DNA of 17,801 nt from JBBSJV01 sp038256935 (lineage in GTDB: Bacteria; Patescibacteriota; JACMRA01). The notes under the pieces are model-generated. The model was not told where the DNA came from, searched no databases, and saw only the letters and a list, made by a program, of their open reading frames with translations. The stretch is from assembly GCA_038256935.1 (NCBI GenBank), contig JBBSJV010000020.1:1-17801 (forward strand), written 5' to 3'. Made by a program: the position numbers and the translations under genes. This document shows positions 1 to 7,963 of this stretch, piece after piece; position 1 is the stretch's first letter, and each line of letters starts with the position of its first letter.

Positions 1-108
1 AACTAGATCTTTTAGTATTAACTGATCATTAGTCTCAAAATACTGAGAAAGTGTGGAAATAACGTCTGTTTGCAAGGTTTTTAGTGTGTTAGTGTCTACT
101 TGTGTCAT
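1..108 (-). CDS. 5' end of an unknown protein (runs off the left edge)
   Basis: Reading leftward from an ATG at 108-106, the frame stays open for 36 codons to the window edge. The peptide begins MTQVDTNTLKTLQTDVI and continues with an amphipathic, helix-like segment (STLSQYFETNDQLILKDLV). There is no signal peptide and no recognisable motif in this short stretch. It lies on the same strand as the cell-wall protein at 210-1943, 101 bp downstream of it, so the two could be co-transcribed. That gap is AT-rich and I see no convincing terminator in it. The case for a real gene is the open frame in AT-rich DNA and its consistent orientation. No function can be assigned. Confidence 0.5.
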   Translation of the reverse strand, partial: MTQVDTNTLKTLQTDVISTLSQYFETNDQLILKDLV

Positions 109-209
109 ACTTTAATTTTTAATGAATTTGTTAATATTTTATAACATTACCTTAACTCCTAATAGATATAAAAAGAGGCTTTACGGTTTTATCTTTCTTA
201 GCAAGTCAA

Positions 210-1943
210 TTATTTTAAATAGTTGCTAGCGACCCAGCCAGTTCTACCATTATCGAACTTTACTTGATACCAGGTATAGCCTTTGCCCCAACAGGCTTTA
301 ACTACAGCATTAGCGACAACTGTACCTTTAGAATTCCAAGGAGTCTCACCTGTTTTGATACCGCAAGGATTGTCTCTGAGGTTTACATGATTTATCTTTT
401 CGCCTGGATTTGTGGTCAAAACTGACTTCCCTAGTTTTATGAGTTCTGGTTCGCTTCCTAGATAGTTATTTGCGACCCAGCCGATTTTTCCATTTGCAAA
501 TTTCACTCTGTACCATTCTAAATTGCTACCTAAACAGTTTTTAGTAACAGGGCCATCTAGTTTTTGACCTTCAACGCTCCAATCTACCTTATCTATAACG
601 ACTCCACAAGCTTGATCCCTGAGGTTAAGTGCGTCAGCGGTTGTTCGCCCTGCAATGGTGTAAACGGTGTCGCTAGCTCTTGATAAAGGTTTTCTAGCAG
701 TTGGAGAAGCAGCTACTGTGACTTGTTGAGTTCTGATAGTTTGCAAACCCTGATTCGTTACACTTCCAAAGTAACCTGTGATACTTGGCCAGGCAAATAG
801 ATCGGCGTCTTTTAGGCATTGTTGGAGTTTTTTAACATCTTCATTTTGTTGACCTATTGACCAACTTCTGGCATACAATTGCTGGCAAGTATCCGCTGTT
901 GCTGGCACTGAGACTGGAGAGGCTTGAACCACATTTGCAGCTTTGTACTGGTCGTGAGCAGTTTTGGTAATACTACCGTAGTATCCTGTAATGTAAGGGT
1001 AGGTGTATAGTTTTTCTTGTCGCAAAAATTGTTGAAGCACTTTAATATTATCTCCTGTTGTTCCAATTGCTACATCTTGAGTAAGAATTGGGCCGACTTG
1101 AGCAGCAGTTATTGAGGTTGTAGCTGTAGTTCCAGTAGGCCTTTTGTTAGCAAGATTTACACCATCAATATCAGCATAAGAATATGTAGTGCTACTGACT
1201 CCCCAACCATTAGCTGTGATGATTTTCCAAAGATTATAGTTGCCCCAATAGACATGTGGAGTGTATCTGTATTGAGCAGCAGTGGCAGCATTTGTCATAA
1301 ACACATCATAGTTATCAAGGGTGGTAATAGTTCTATTGATTCTATAACTATCGCTTTGACTGGTTGTGGCTAGGTTGTAATTGTATTGGAGTTGATATGC
1401 AGCCCAAGTGACTTGATTAGCAAATCCCAGATATGCTGGGTTACAACTGGCGCCGTCGGGACATCCATAGCCCATAGCAGTTCGGATACGTCTTTCTGGA
1501 TCAGTGACTGTATTATAATTTGAAAGACTTATTAATGATTGTTCTTTTTCCAAGTAAGCAATTATTACGCCAGGATTAATCTGAGGTTTCACATTGTATT
1601 TACTACTTGTGATTCCACGAGCTGCTGTATAAATCCAGTAACTAGCACGTCTACCACCATCAGTGTAGTTCTTTAGAGGTGAATTAGTTCTATTTAAATA
1701 ATCCTGAACAGATTGTTCGCTAGGAAAAGCTCTAGTTGATGAAAAGGTAAAATCGCTCATTACATAATTTCGATCAAAAACTGGGATATTGGTCACCCCC
1801 TGGACTTCTTGATTTTGAGTTCTTAGCATGGCTTCAGCTTGTTTTTGCGAACTAAAGTAGTTTGAAAATACTATTCCAGCCAATATAAAATTAACCGCTA
1901 AAAGCGAAAAACTGACCTTGATAAACAAATTCTTGTGTTTCAT
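210..1943 (-). CDS. Secreted lysozyme-like cell-wall protein with two peptidoglycan-binding and two SH3b repeats
   Basis: The 577-residue protein begins with a short basic stretch and a hydrophobic segment (about residues 7-28), which should act as a signal peptide or membrane anchor. Residues about 55-245 resemble the lysozyme-like domain common in CPR and Saccharibacteria surface proteins: 'INPGVIIAYLEKEQSLI' (119-138, with Glu134 a candidate catalytic acid), then 'AMGYGCPDGASC' and 'YLGFANQVTWAAYQL'. Two peptidoglycan-binding-like repeats follow at about 286-340 and 353-405, both containing 'ITGYxGS'. Two SH3b-like repeats follow at about 436-495 and 517-577, both with 'NLRD.(A/P)CG' and 'GWVA.NYL'. 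Together these suggest an enzyme or adhesin acting on peptidoglycan outside the cell, either its own or a host's. The catalytic residue is inferred, not proven. The gene is divergent from the permease at 2020. Confidence 0.8.
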   Translation of the reverse strand: MKHKNLFIKVSFSLLAVNFILAGIVFSNYFSSQKQAEAMLRTQNQEVQGVTNIPVFDRNYVMSDFTFSSTRAFPSEQSVQDYLNRTNSPLKNYTDGGRRASYWIYTAARGITSSKYNVKPQINPGVIIAYLEKEQSLISLSNYNTVTDPERRIRTAMGYGCPDGASCNPAYLGFANQVTWAAYQLQYNYNLATTSQSDSYRINRTITTLDNYDVFMTNAATAAQYRYTPHVYWGNYNLWKIITANGWGVSSTTYSYADIDGVNLANKRPTGTTATTSITAAQVGPILTQDVAIGTTGDNIKVLQQFLRQEKLYTYPYITGYYGSITKTAHDQYKAANVVQASPVSVPATADTCQQLYARSWSIGQQNEDVKKLQQCLKDADLFAWPSITGYFGSVTNQGLQTIRTQQVTVAASPTARKPLSRASDTVYTIAGRTTADALNLRDQACGVVIDKVDWSVEGQKLDGPVTKNCLGSNLEWYRVKFANGKIGWVANNYLGSEPELIKLGKSVLTTNPGEKINHVNLRDNPCGIKTGETPWNSKGTVVANAVVKACWGKGYTWYQVKFDNGRTGWVASNYLK

Positions 1944-1974
1944 AGACTATTTTGTGTTTGTTTTTGCTAAGAGT

Positions 1975-2003
1975 TTGTATATTCTGAAAATATCAGTTAT
2001 AAT
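1975..2003 (+). promoter_or_regulatory. Promoter of the AI-2E permease-deformylase block
   Basis: A perfect TATAAT (1998-2003) lies 17 bp from a weak -35, TTGTAT (1975-1980). Transcription should start near 2010, about 10 nt before the ATG at 2020. This supports the ATG at 2020 over an upstream one at 1918, which would lie before the promoter. Confidence 0.6.
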
Positions 2004-2019
2004 CTCTTGTGAGTACATT

Positions 2020-3183
2020 ATGACACGAAAAAACACAAAAGTCAAAGATAAAATTGGAGAAAATTCAATACTTACTCCATACAATCTAACTAGTTTAGTT
2101 TTAGGAGGTGTTATCCTATATTTTTTGTGGTTATTTAACAAAGACTACCTAACTTCATTAAGTCTTGGCTTGATTGTAGCAGTACTTACATATCCTATTT
2201 ATAATAATTTTAGAATACTATCTAAACCTTACTTAAACAAATCAAGTGCTGGAGCAGCAGGGATCATCACCATGATATTATTATCCACAGTATTTATATT
2301 AAGTTTAAATCTGTTTTGGTCTGGCTTTAGAAAAGAATTACCTAAATTTCAACAGGGAATTGAGAGTTTTGTAACTGATATTCCAAATAATGAGCAATTT
2401 AAAAACTTCCTTGGCCTTGACGACAGAGCCGCTATTGATTTGTCCATAGATTTAAATCAAGAAATCAGTAATGCTCAATCTACATTTAACGATAGGGCAG
2501 GGATTTTTCGATCGGTTTTTGATTCTAACAATCTTGGTAGAACTATTCAAATCGGCCAGCAAACTGCCACTCAAGTGGGGTCTCTACTTATTGCCACCAT
2601 CTTGTTTTACTTATCTTGGTTTTTCTTTATGGTCCATGGTAAGAAGTGGCTGTCTAATATTTATTCAGTCGTTCCTTTAGATGACAAAGAAGAAAGTATC
2701 ATTAGTCACGAGTTTCAACATGGGGTGAGAAATGTGGCCTATGCTTCACTTATTTCAGCTAGTATTCATGCAGTTGTTACAGCTATTTTATTAGTAGTTT
2801 TTGGTATTGAAAACAAATTTATCATCCTGACCTTTGTAATTTTGATTGGATTGTTACCACTTTCTCCAGCTGAGATTGGATATGCCATTCCAGTAACATT
2901 AATATTTACTAAAAATCCTGTGGCTGCTTTGATTTTGATTCCTATTCTAGAAGCCTTGGTGCTGTGGGTAAATTATGTACTGATACCCAAAGTTATTGCT
3001 AGTAGCGATGATGGAAACCCTCTTTTGATCGTGACTAGTATTTTATCAGGAGTAGCTATTTTTGGAGTTATGGGTTTTGTTATAGGCCCTGTCTTGATGG
3101 TCCTTATCCAGTCACTATATCAGATACTTCACCGGCGAATAACTCACCCCGTAGCAGTAAATATAGAATTGACGAAAGCCTAA
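2020..3183 (+). CDS. AI-2E family transporter (multi-pass membrane permease)
   Basis: The 387-residue product is a polytopic membrane protein. Hydrophobic segments near its N-terminus (LVLGGVILYFLWLF, SLGLIVAVLTYPIY), an early helix (GIITMILLSTVFILSLNLFW), a long soluble stretch, and a C-terminal cluster of helices ending in 'GVMGFVIGPVLMVLIQSL' give the usual layout of the AI-2E/TqsA/PerM family. Members have been linked to autoinducer-2 export or Na+/H+ exchange, but the substrate here cannot be read from sequence. I chose the ATG at 2020 because an ATG at 1918 in the same frame precedes the promoter and overlaps the divergent gene. The deformylase gene starts 9 bp after the stop, so the two are probably one transcript. 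No Shine-Dalgarno sequence is seen. Confidence 0.85.
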   Translation: MTRKNTKVKDKIGENSILTPYNLTSLVLGGVILYFLWLFNKDYLTSLSLGLIVAVLTYPIYNNFRILSKPYLNKSSAGAAGIITMILLSTVFILSLNLFWSGFRKELPKFQQGIESFVTDIPNNEQFKNFLGLDDRAAIDLSIDLNQEISNAQSTFNDRAGIFRSVFDSNNLGRTIQIGQQTATQVGSLLIATILFYLSWFFFMVHGKKWLSNIYSVVPLDDKEESIISHEFQHGVRNVAYASLISASIHAVVTAILLVVFGIENKFIILTFVILIGLLPLSPAEIGYAIPVTLIFTKNPVAALILIPILEALVLWVNYVLIPKVIASSDDGNPLLIVTSILSGVAIFGVMGFVIGPVLMVLIQSLYQILHRRITHPVAVNIELTKA

Positions 3184-3192
3184 GAATATTGT

Positions 3193-3759
3193 ATGTTTGG
3201 AAGGATGAAAAAACTCAAGATTATTACCTATCCAGACCCAGTTTTGACGCAGGTTGCAGCCAAGGTTAAGCTTCCTTTAAATGACCAAGATAAAACACTA
3301 ATCAGAGACATGTTTACCACTGTCGATGGCCTTGGAATTGGCCTTGCAGCCCCTCAAGTAAACGTGAGTAAACAAATTTGTATTATCAATCTAGATCCAG
3401 AAATTGCCGATAAGAAAGATAAAATCTTGCATTTTGTAATGATCAATCCTGAAATAACCTTTTTCTCTCAAACTAGAAACCAAATGATTGAAGGGTGCTT
3501 GAGTTTTCCAAACCAATACTGGGAAATTATCAGACCAGCCAATATCAATGTCGAGTTTACAACAATCGCCAATCTTGAAGAGTTTTTAGAAGATTCTAGT
3601 AGTGAGCCAATCCTAGTCAAAAAATCAATGAGTGCAAGAAACTGGATGTCGAGGGTCATCCAACACGAAGTGGATCATCTCAACGGAGACCTATTTATCG
3701 AAATGGGTGGTAGAAAAATCAGTAAAAAGGAATTGATGGAAAGTGAGTATGTGGAGTAG
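3193..3759 (+). CDS. def: Peptide deformylase
   Basis: This enzyme removes the formyl group from the initiator methionine of new proteins, using a bound divalent metal. All three family motifs are present: GIGLAAPQ (residues 48-55), EGCLSFP (100-106, with metal ligand Cys102) and HEVDH (158-162, with two His ligands and the catalytic Glu). The usual second motif is EGCLS(V/I)P, so Phe at that position is a mild variation. At 188 residues it is slightly long because of an acidic stretch around 122-145. The start is ambiguous. ATG at 3193 is 9 bp after the permease stop. ATG at 3205 gives the more usual N-terminus (MKKLKIITYPDPVL), but its GGAAGG abuts the codon with no spacer. The gene is the second of a two-gene block and is convergent with the gene at 3764. 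Confidence 0.95.
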   Translation: MFGRMKKLKIITYPDPVLTQVAAKVKLPLNDQDKTLIRDMFTTVDGLGIGLAAPQVNVSKQICIINLDPEIADKKDKILHFVMINPEITFFSQTRNQMIEGCLSFPNQYWEIIRPANINVEFTTIANLEEFLEDSSSEPILVKKSMSARNWMSRVIQHEVDHLNGDLFIEMGGRKISKKELMESEYVE

Positions 3760-3763
3760 GGGA

Positions 3764-4105
3764 TTATTCGTTATAATTTGATTTAATCTCACTAGGTATT
3801 TGTAATGAAGCTTCGCAGTGTGTTATTATATTATTAAACAATTGATTAATCTGTAAAGTCGTTGGTGGCTGTTCTACCACTTCGTAAAATTCAATTCCAA
3901 AAGTACCTGCAACGTTACCATTTGCAGTAAAAGATATTAAAATTTTGTCGTTTATAAAGCCTTTTATTGTAATGGAAGTAATGGGTGTGTTTTGAGTATT
4001 TGTTAATAGTTGATTAAAGGAACCTTGTATTGACTCTATTAATGCTAACTCAGCTTCACCAGCTTGTATGATTGATTGTTTCAAATATATTAACACCTTA
4101 ATCAC
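3764..4105 (-). CDS. Small hypothetical protein
   Basis: The 113-residue product has no signal peptide, membrane helix or recognised motif. It looks like a small alpha/beta protein: a helical first half (SIIQAGEAELALIESIQGSFNQLL), beta-like central strands (ITSITIKGFINDKILISF, GTFGIEFYEVV) and a helical C-terminus. The assigned start is GTG at 4105-4103. A GAGGT motif lies about 12 nt upstream, which is rather far. It is convergent with the deformylase gene, with only 4 bp between the two stop codons, and divergent from the large protein at 4172. The tight fit between neighbours supports a real gene. Confidence 0.55.
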   Translation of the reverse strand: MIKVLIYLKQSIIQAGEAELALIESIQGSFNQLLTNTQNTPITSITIKGFINDKILISFTANGNVAGTFGIEFYEVVEQPPTTLQINQLFNNIITHCEASLQIPSEIKSNYNE

Positions 4106-4171
4106 ATTCTTGCATTGACCTCATTTGAAGTTAGTGATAGCAACTTTTAATTTTAATATTACTGCAAAAAT

Positions 4172-6064
4172 GTGACTGATCAGGCTTATGAGGAATTTCG
4201 AAGAAATAAGATTGAAGAAGAAAAGTCTAAACGAAGACAAGAGCTAGATAAGATTGAAGAGATGGTAATTAATTTACTTAGTACTAGTCTGTATCATTTT
4301 AAACAGGTCATTGGTAATGATGACATAGGTGTTGGGGCATTTAAAGTTTTAAATATTTCAGGAATTGATGAATCCCGTGTAGCTTTGAATTGGGTCTCTA
4401 CTAATGAAGCAGGGCAGAGATTGTATCAAACAGCGCCGAGAGTTATAAATACTGATGCAAATATAGATTATTCCTTGTGGCCAGCTAGATTTATGGTGGC
4501 ATCTATTCTCAAACAGTATATTGATCGGATTACAGAGATTTATCCAAGAGTTTTCTTAGCACTTGATACAGAACCAAGAAAGCACGTTATCATCTCGGAG
4601 TTTTATATTTATCTTTTGCAGATTTTAGAATTTGATATTGACCAAGGTGGTGGTTTTAGAGGTGGGAAAAGTTCTTTTCATGATGGATTTGTAACTGCAG
4701 TAAGGCAAGAGTTAGAAATATTGAATGATTTGTATAATAAACATATATTAGCCCTAAAAGCAGGTGCAGAAAGTGGATTTGCAAACCGAAGTCCTTTTAA
4801 TATACTACCTATTGCAAATATTACTAGTACAGAAACATTACCAATTATATTACCAAATTCTCAATCTTCAAAATTGGATACATACGAAGATTTTAAAACT
4901 GCCTGTGGTATTCAAGATTCAGCTTTAAAACTAGAACTATTTGCAAGACTTAGCCATGTAAGTGAGTCGTATTGCAGTTATTTACAATCATTTCAAAAAC
5001 TTTCAGAAATTTTAGCAAGTGGCGAATTAATTTTGCATGTTAATTCAGTTTTAAAATCCCATCTATCAGTTTTAAATTTGGAGTTTAATAAAGGTAGTAA
5101 TTATGGTTTAGAGTTTATAAAGCTAGTTTTGGAAAATAATATCATCACAATTACTCCGCTGAGAATGGAAAACAGTGAATTATCTGAATCTAGAGCTAGT
5201 GAGAAAGTAACACTTGTGCGAAGGCCAAAAAGAGCTGAGGAGCTCATGGATTTTAAAACTCTTCAGTCGGTAATAGAGGCTATAATTTTTGTTTGTAATA
5301 GTGAAATACAGGATAATGAAATGCAGGAAGTTTTATGGACTCAGAATTTTATAAGTCATGTCACAGCAACAAATATATTAGATCAGTCTATTGAAATTGA
5401 TTGCGTAGAAACAGTTAAAGATCAAAGAGGGGGTAACTATTTTTTGAACCAAGCAAATCAAAAATTAATTCTTAAGTGGAGTAGCTATAAAACCAATGAA
5501 TTTGTACATCTAGTCGTTGTATATCTCAAATATTTTGCAATTAAAAATAATATTAACTTTCAAGAAGAAGGTTTGGAGAATAAAATTTATTATTCTTTAT
5601 ATTCTGCTTTGTATTTGGCCTCTGAGGCTATAGTTATTCAAAGTGCAGATGCTTTCGAATCTTATAATTCCTTTCTTGAAATTTATTTAACCTCAGGTGA
5701 ATACGATACTTTTAGCCAAGAAGGCGGATCTAGTTGTACTGTAAGTCATGGTCTAGAAAATCAAGAAATTAGGCAATTTGCTTTACAGCTTCTTTCAAAC
5801 AGATCTTTTTTTGATCTAATAACAAGTCAGTATAGCTCAAAAATTAGTAAAATTTTAGATTATCACCAGCATCAGAAAAAATTAGATCTCTTAAGATTAA
5901 ATCAGGAAATAGAGAAACTTGGAACAAAATTACAGGACCTAGTGAGTGAAATAGAGTTTACTAGAAAAACATATCAGCACTTGCCGATTGTAGATGCGAT
6001 TGAACAGCTAGATTTAACAAAAGAACAAAAAGTGGTCTTTAAAAAAGTATTTGAATTATTTTAG
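4172..6064 (+). CDS. Large soluble protein of unknown function (630 residues)
   Basis: I do not recognise a family. The product lacks a signal peptide and membrane segments, so it is probably cytoplasmic. It begins with a highly charged helix (about residues 5-35, EEFRRNKIEEEKSKRRQELD). The middle is mixed, with long helical stretches, and a likely coiled coil near the C-terminus (about 560-600, HQKKLDLLRLNQEIEKLG and onward) ends in 'EQKVVFKKVFELF'. A glycine-rich patch, QGGGFRGGKSSFHDG, lies at about 157-171. The start is GTG at 4172. It overlaps an out-of-frame ATG in ATGTGA, and the next in-frame codon upstream that matters is a stop at 4154. The gene is followed 43 bp later by hrcA, which has its own promoter starting 4 bp after this stop. 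Position next to hrcA does not by itself reveal a function. Confidence 0.75.
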   Translation: MTDQAYEEFRRNKIEEEKSKRRQELDKIEEMVINLLSTSLYHFKQVIGNDDIGVGAFKVLNISGIDESRVALNWVSTNEAGQRLYQTAPRVINTDANIDYSLWPARFMVASILKQYIDRITEIYPRVFLALDTEPRKHVIISEFYIYLLQILEFDIDQGGGFRGGKSSFHDGFVTAVRQELEILNDLYNKHILALKAGAESGFANRSPFNILPIANITSTETLPIILPNSQSSKLDTYEDFKTACGIQDSALKLELFARLSHVSESYCSYLQSFQKLSEILASGELILHVNSVLKSHLSVLNLEFNKGSNYGLEFIKLVLENNIITITPLRMENSELSESRASEKVTLVRRPKRAEELMDFKTLQSVIEAIIFVCNSEIQDNEMQEVLWTQNFISHVTATNILDQSIEIDCVETVKDQRGGNYFLNQANQKLILKWSSYKTNEFVHLVVVYLKYFAIKNNINFQEEGLENKIYYSLYSALYLASEAIVIQSADAFESYNSFLEIYLTSGEYDTFSQEGGSSCTVSHGLENQEIRQFALQLLSNRSFFDLITSQYSSKISKILDYHQHQKKLDLLRLNQEIEKLGTKLQDLVSEIEFTRKTYQHLPIVDAIEQLDLTKEQKVVFKKVFELF

Positions 6065-6067
6065 AAT

Positions 6068-6096
6068 TTGACTTTTATGACTTCAGATGGTATAAA
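6068..6096 (+). promoter_or_regulatory. hrcA promoter
   Basis: TTGACT (6068-6073), a 17-bp spacer and TATAAA (6091-6096) sit immediately after the stop codon of the preceding gene. The expected start point, near 6103, is about 5 nt before the ATG at 6108, so the mRNA should be almost leaderless. No CIRCE-type inverted repeat (TTAGCACTC-N9-GAGTGCTAA) is present here, so direct HrcA autoregulation is not evident. Confidence 0.65.
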
Positions 6097-6107
6097 CAAA
6101 ATACAAT

Positions 6108-6932
6108 ATGGCTGTTAAAAAAGATATTGAAGATACAAACCAAGAATTATCTCCACGCCAAAGATCACTTCTATTTGCCGTTATCAAAGAATATTGTGAG
6201 ACAGGGCAGGGTGTAGGCTCAAAGGAAATCAAAGAAAAGTATAACTTTGAGTTTTCACCAGCAACCATCCGTAATGAATTTGTTAATCTTAGGGACAAAG
6301 GTTATCTTTTCCAACCCTTTACTAATTCTTCTAGCCAGCCTACAGACAAAGCCTATAGGATTTTTATTACTCAACTCATTGATGGTCTTAGAGTTACTAA
6401 TAAACAACATTTAGATCTAAAACAAAAGATTCATCAACTGGAACAGCAACAGTCGACTTTAAATAAAGAAATCTCAAGATTACTTGCAAGTAGTGCAGGG
6501 GGAGTAGGGTTTTTTGTCGATCAAGATAAAGAAAGTTATAGCGGTATAACCAATCTTCTTAGCTCTGGAGGGGACGGGAAAGTAACAGATATTTTGGACT
6601 TTTTGGATAATTTAGACTCTCACAAAAAATTGTTACTTCAAGACAGTTCCCCATCGCTTGAATCACAACTAGCCGAAGTCGATAAATCCGATCTAGACCC
6701 AGAATCCAAATCTAGAATGAAAAATAGTATCCGGACAATTTTTGGTGGGGAAAACTCACTAGTCCCACTAGGAAAAGGGTTTGCAATGGTTGCAACTGAT
6801 GTCTATGTAAATAACGAAAAAAGCGTAGTTGGCCTCATTGCCCCGACTCATTTGCTAGCCAAACAAGAGAATTTAGAACTAATGGAGGCTTTGGCGGAGG
6901 TGTTATCCAAGAATAAGGGCAGTAATTTATAA
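6108..6932 (+). CDS. hrcA: HrcA-family heat-shock transcriptional repressor
   Basis: HrcA represses chaperone genes (groE, dnaK) by binding CIRCE operators. The N-terminal winged helix is well matched: 'LSPRQRSLLFAVIKEYCETGQGVGSKEI' (residues 14-41), 'FSPATIRNEFVNLRDKGYLFQP' (48-69) and 'PTDKAYRIFI' (78-87) correspond to the family's 'LSxRQ..IL..IV..YI..G.PVGSK', 'SPATIRN.M..LE..GYL.QPHTSAGR' and 'PTDKGYR'. The usual HTSAGR wing is altered to TNSSSQ. A coiled-coil-like linker (about 97-127) follows, then a C-terminal domain containing 'VVGLIAPTHL'. At 274 residues it is shorter than typical HrcA (about 340), so the central inserted domain is reduced. No chaperone gene is nearby. It has its own promoter and is followed by a hairpin and a MITE-like element. 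Confidence 0.85.
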   Translation: MAVKKDIEDTNQELSPRQRSLLFAVIKEYCETGQGVGSKEIKEKYNFEFSPATIRNEFVNLRDKGYLFQPFTNSSSQPTDKAYRIFITQLIDGLRVTNKQHLDLKQKIHQLEQQQSTLNKEISRLLASSAGGVGFFVDQDKESYSGITNLLSSGGDGKVTDILDFLDNLDSHKKLLLQDSSPSLESQLAEVDKSDLDPESKSRMKNSIRTIFGGENSLVPLGKGFAMVATDVYVNNEKSVVGLIAPTHLLAKQENLELMEALAEVLSKNKGSNL

Positions 6933-6934
6933 TT

Positions 6935-6950
6935 GCGATGAGGGCATCGC
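6935..6950 (+). terminator. Hairpin just after hrcA
   Basis: GCGATG-aggg-CATCGC forms a perfect 6-bp stem with a 4-nt loop, 2 bp after the hrcA stop. No T-run follows, so it is a weak candidate for an intrinsic terminator and may only protect the 3' end. Confidence 0.3.
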
Positions 6951-6951
6951 C

Positions 6952-7086
6952 TGTAGATGTCAAAATATTCGTAGTGTCATTCTGAACTAGTTTCAGAATC
7001 TTTTCCTAATATACTATGAATAATAGACCCTGAAATAAATTCAGGGTGACATGAAGAAGTTGTCATTGAAATTATTGACATCTACA
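6952..7086. repeat. MITE-like element with 12-bp terminal inverted repeats and two internal palindromes
   Basis: The element starts with TGTAGATGTCAA (6952-6963) and ends with its exact reverse complement TTGACATCTACA (7075-7086). Inside are two palindromes in opposite orientation: one beginning GTCATTCTGAAC (6976-7000) and one ending TTCAGGGTGAC (7026-7050). It is 135 bp long and has no coding capacity. No clear target-site duplication is seen. A diverged second copy lies at 14677-14922. The shape fits a non-autonomous transposon or a paired-REP unit. Confidence 0.75.
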
Positions 7087-7103
7087 TCCTCTACATTTAA
7101 ATA

Positions 7104-7255
7104 TTAATTCCCCACCGTACGCGAGAATTTAAATTCTCCCGCATTGCGAAGCAACTTTTCCAGTAAATTATCTATTCAAAATTGCACTAATATAAACCCT
7201 TTAAATTATTGATGTTTACAATTGAGTTAACACGGGAAGCTAAAGCTTACCCCTA
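7104..7255. repeat. GTAGGGG-family palindromic unit, copy A
   Basis: The unit starts with TTAATTCCCC and a perfect 16-bp palindrome GAGAATTTAAATTCTC (7123-7138), followed by CCGCATTGCGAAGCAA. It ends with a second palindrome GGGAAGCTAAAGCTTACC and CCCTAC (to 7255). Its first about 58 bp align closely with 7790-7846, on the other side of the small secreted-protein gene. Together with the MITE at 6952 it fills most of the 340-bp gap after hrcA. No gene is visible there. Confidence 0.65.
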
Positions 7256-7272
7256 CGCAAAGGATAAAAATC

Positions 7273-7716
7273 CTATCTAATTTCCACAATAGTGTTCTCA
7301 AGATCAGCCCTTGTTAAACCAACTGTAGTGTCAATCGATCCAGAAAACTCTAATATATCACCAAACTCGGCGCAGTCATCGCTTTCAATGACAACCACAT
7401 CCAAAAACAACTTCTGATTGATAATCTCTAAATTGCTAGTTTCAACTTGCTGGCAACTGTCATTATCAGAAAAATAAAAACCGCTCCAGTTAAGTCGATT
7501 TTGATCGTAATTTAAAGCCAAATTTTTGATTGATTCTTGGTTAGTATTGGCAATTACTGCTGATACCGACATACTACTTGCCTGAGCAGTATCGCTTGAT
7601 TGATTTAATCCAAGCAAGGAAAATCCAGCCAAGGCAAAGACCATGGTCACAGACAAGCTTAATCCCATTAAAAAACTGCGAGAGGGTTTCTGTTTATGGC
7701 TTTTTGATTTTGGCAT
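7273..7716 (-). CDS. Small secreted or membrane-anchored hypothetical protein
   Basis: The 147-residue product starts with a basic N-terminus (PKSKSHKQKPSR), then a hydrophobic helix (about residues 15-37) and 'SSDTAQASS', where a signal-peptidase cleavage after AQA is plausible. The mature part is acidic and contains only two cysteines (Cys88 and Cys115), which could form a disulfide outside the cell. I recognise no family. The gene stands alone on its strand between two copies of the GTAGGGG repeat unit (7104-7255 and 7790-7910), so it may have arrived or been isolated along with those repeats. No strong promoter is evident upstream. Confidence 0.6.
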   Translation of the reverse strand: MPKSKSHKQKPSRSFLMGLSLSVTMVFALAGFSLLGLNQSSDTAQASSMSVSAVIANTNQESIKNLALNYDQNRLNWSGFYFSDNDSCQQVETSNLEIINQKLFLDVVVIESDDCAEFGDILEFSGSIDTTVGLTRADLENTIVEIR

Positions 7717-7789
7717 AGATTTTTTGTTTTAGTTGTATACTAATAAGTTTAGCAGAGGTTTTCGTTTTGTTCAAATATTATTCTATTTA

Positions 7790-7910
7790 TTAATTTCCCA
7801 TCGTAGGGGAGAATTCGTATTCTCCCGCACTGTCAAGCAATTTTTGATTACAAATTAATTCACATCTCAAAATAGCAATCCGAAACGGGCGATATCGAAA
7901 TCGCCCCTAC
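7790..7910. repeat. GTAGGGG-family palindromic unit, copy B
   Basis: The unit opens with TTAATTTCCCA, then GTAGGGGAGAATTCGTATTC and TCCCGC (palindrome arms GGGAGAAT at 7807-7814 and ATTCTCCC at 7819-7826). It closes with GGGCGAT...ATCGCCC (7887-7893 and 7900-7906) and CCTAC. GTAGGGG at the left and CCCCTAC at the right face each other. The right-hand palindrome closely resembles the 23-bp repeats inside the tyrosine transposase gene at 16661 and 16937. A further fragment, AGCCCCTAC, lies at 7935-7943. Confidence 0.65.
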
Positions 7911-7963
7911 TAAAAGAAAAAAGATAGATAAACCCAGCCCCTACAAAAATATATACAATATAT

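Noticed and set aside
6060..6110. CIRCE operator for HrcA
   Set aside because: No TTAGCACTC-N9-GAGTGCTAA or close variant lies near hrcA, and I noticed none elsewhere in the window.
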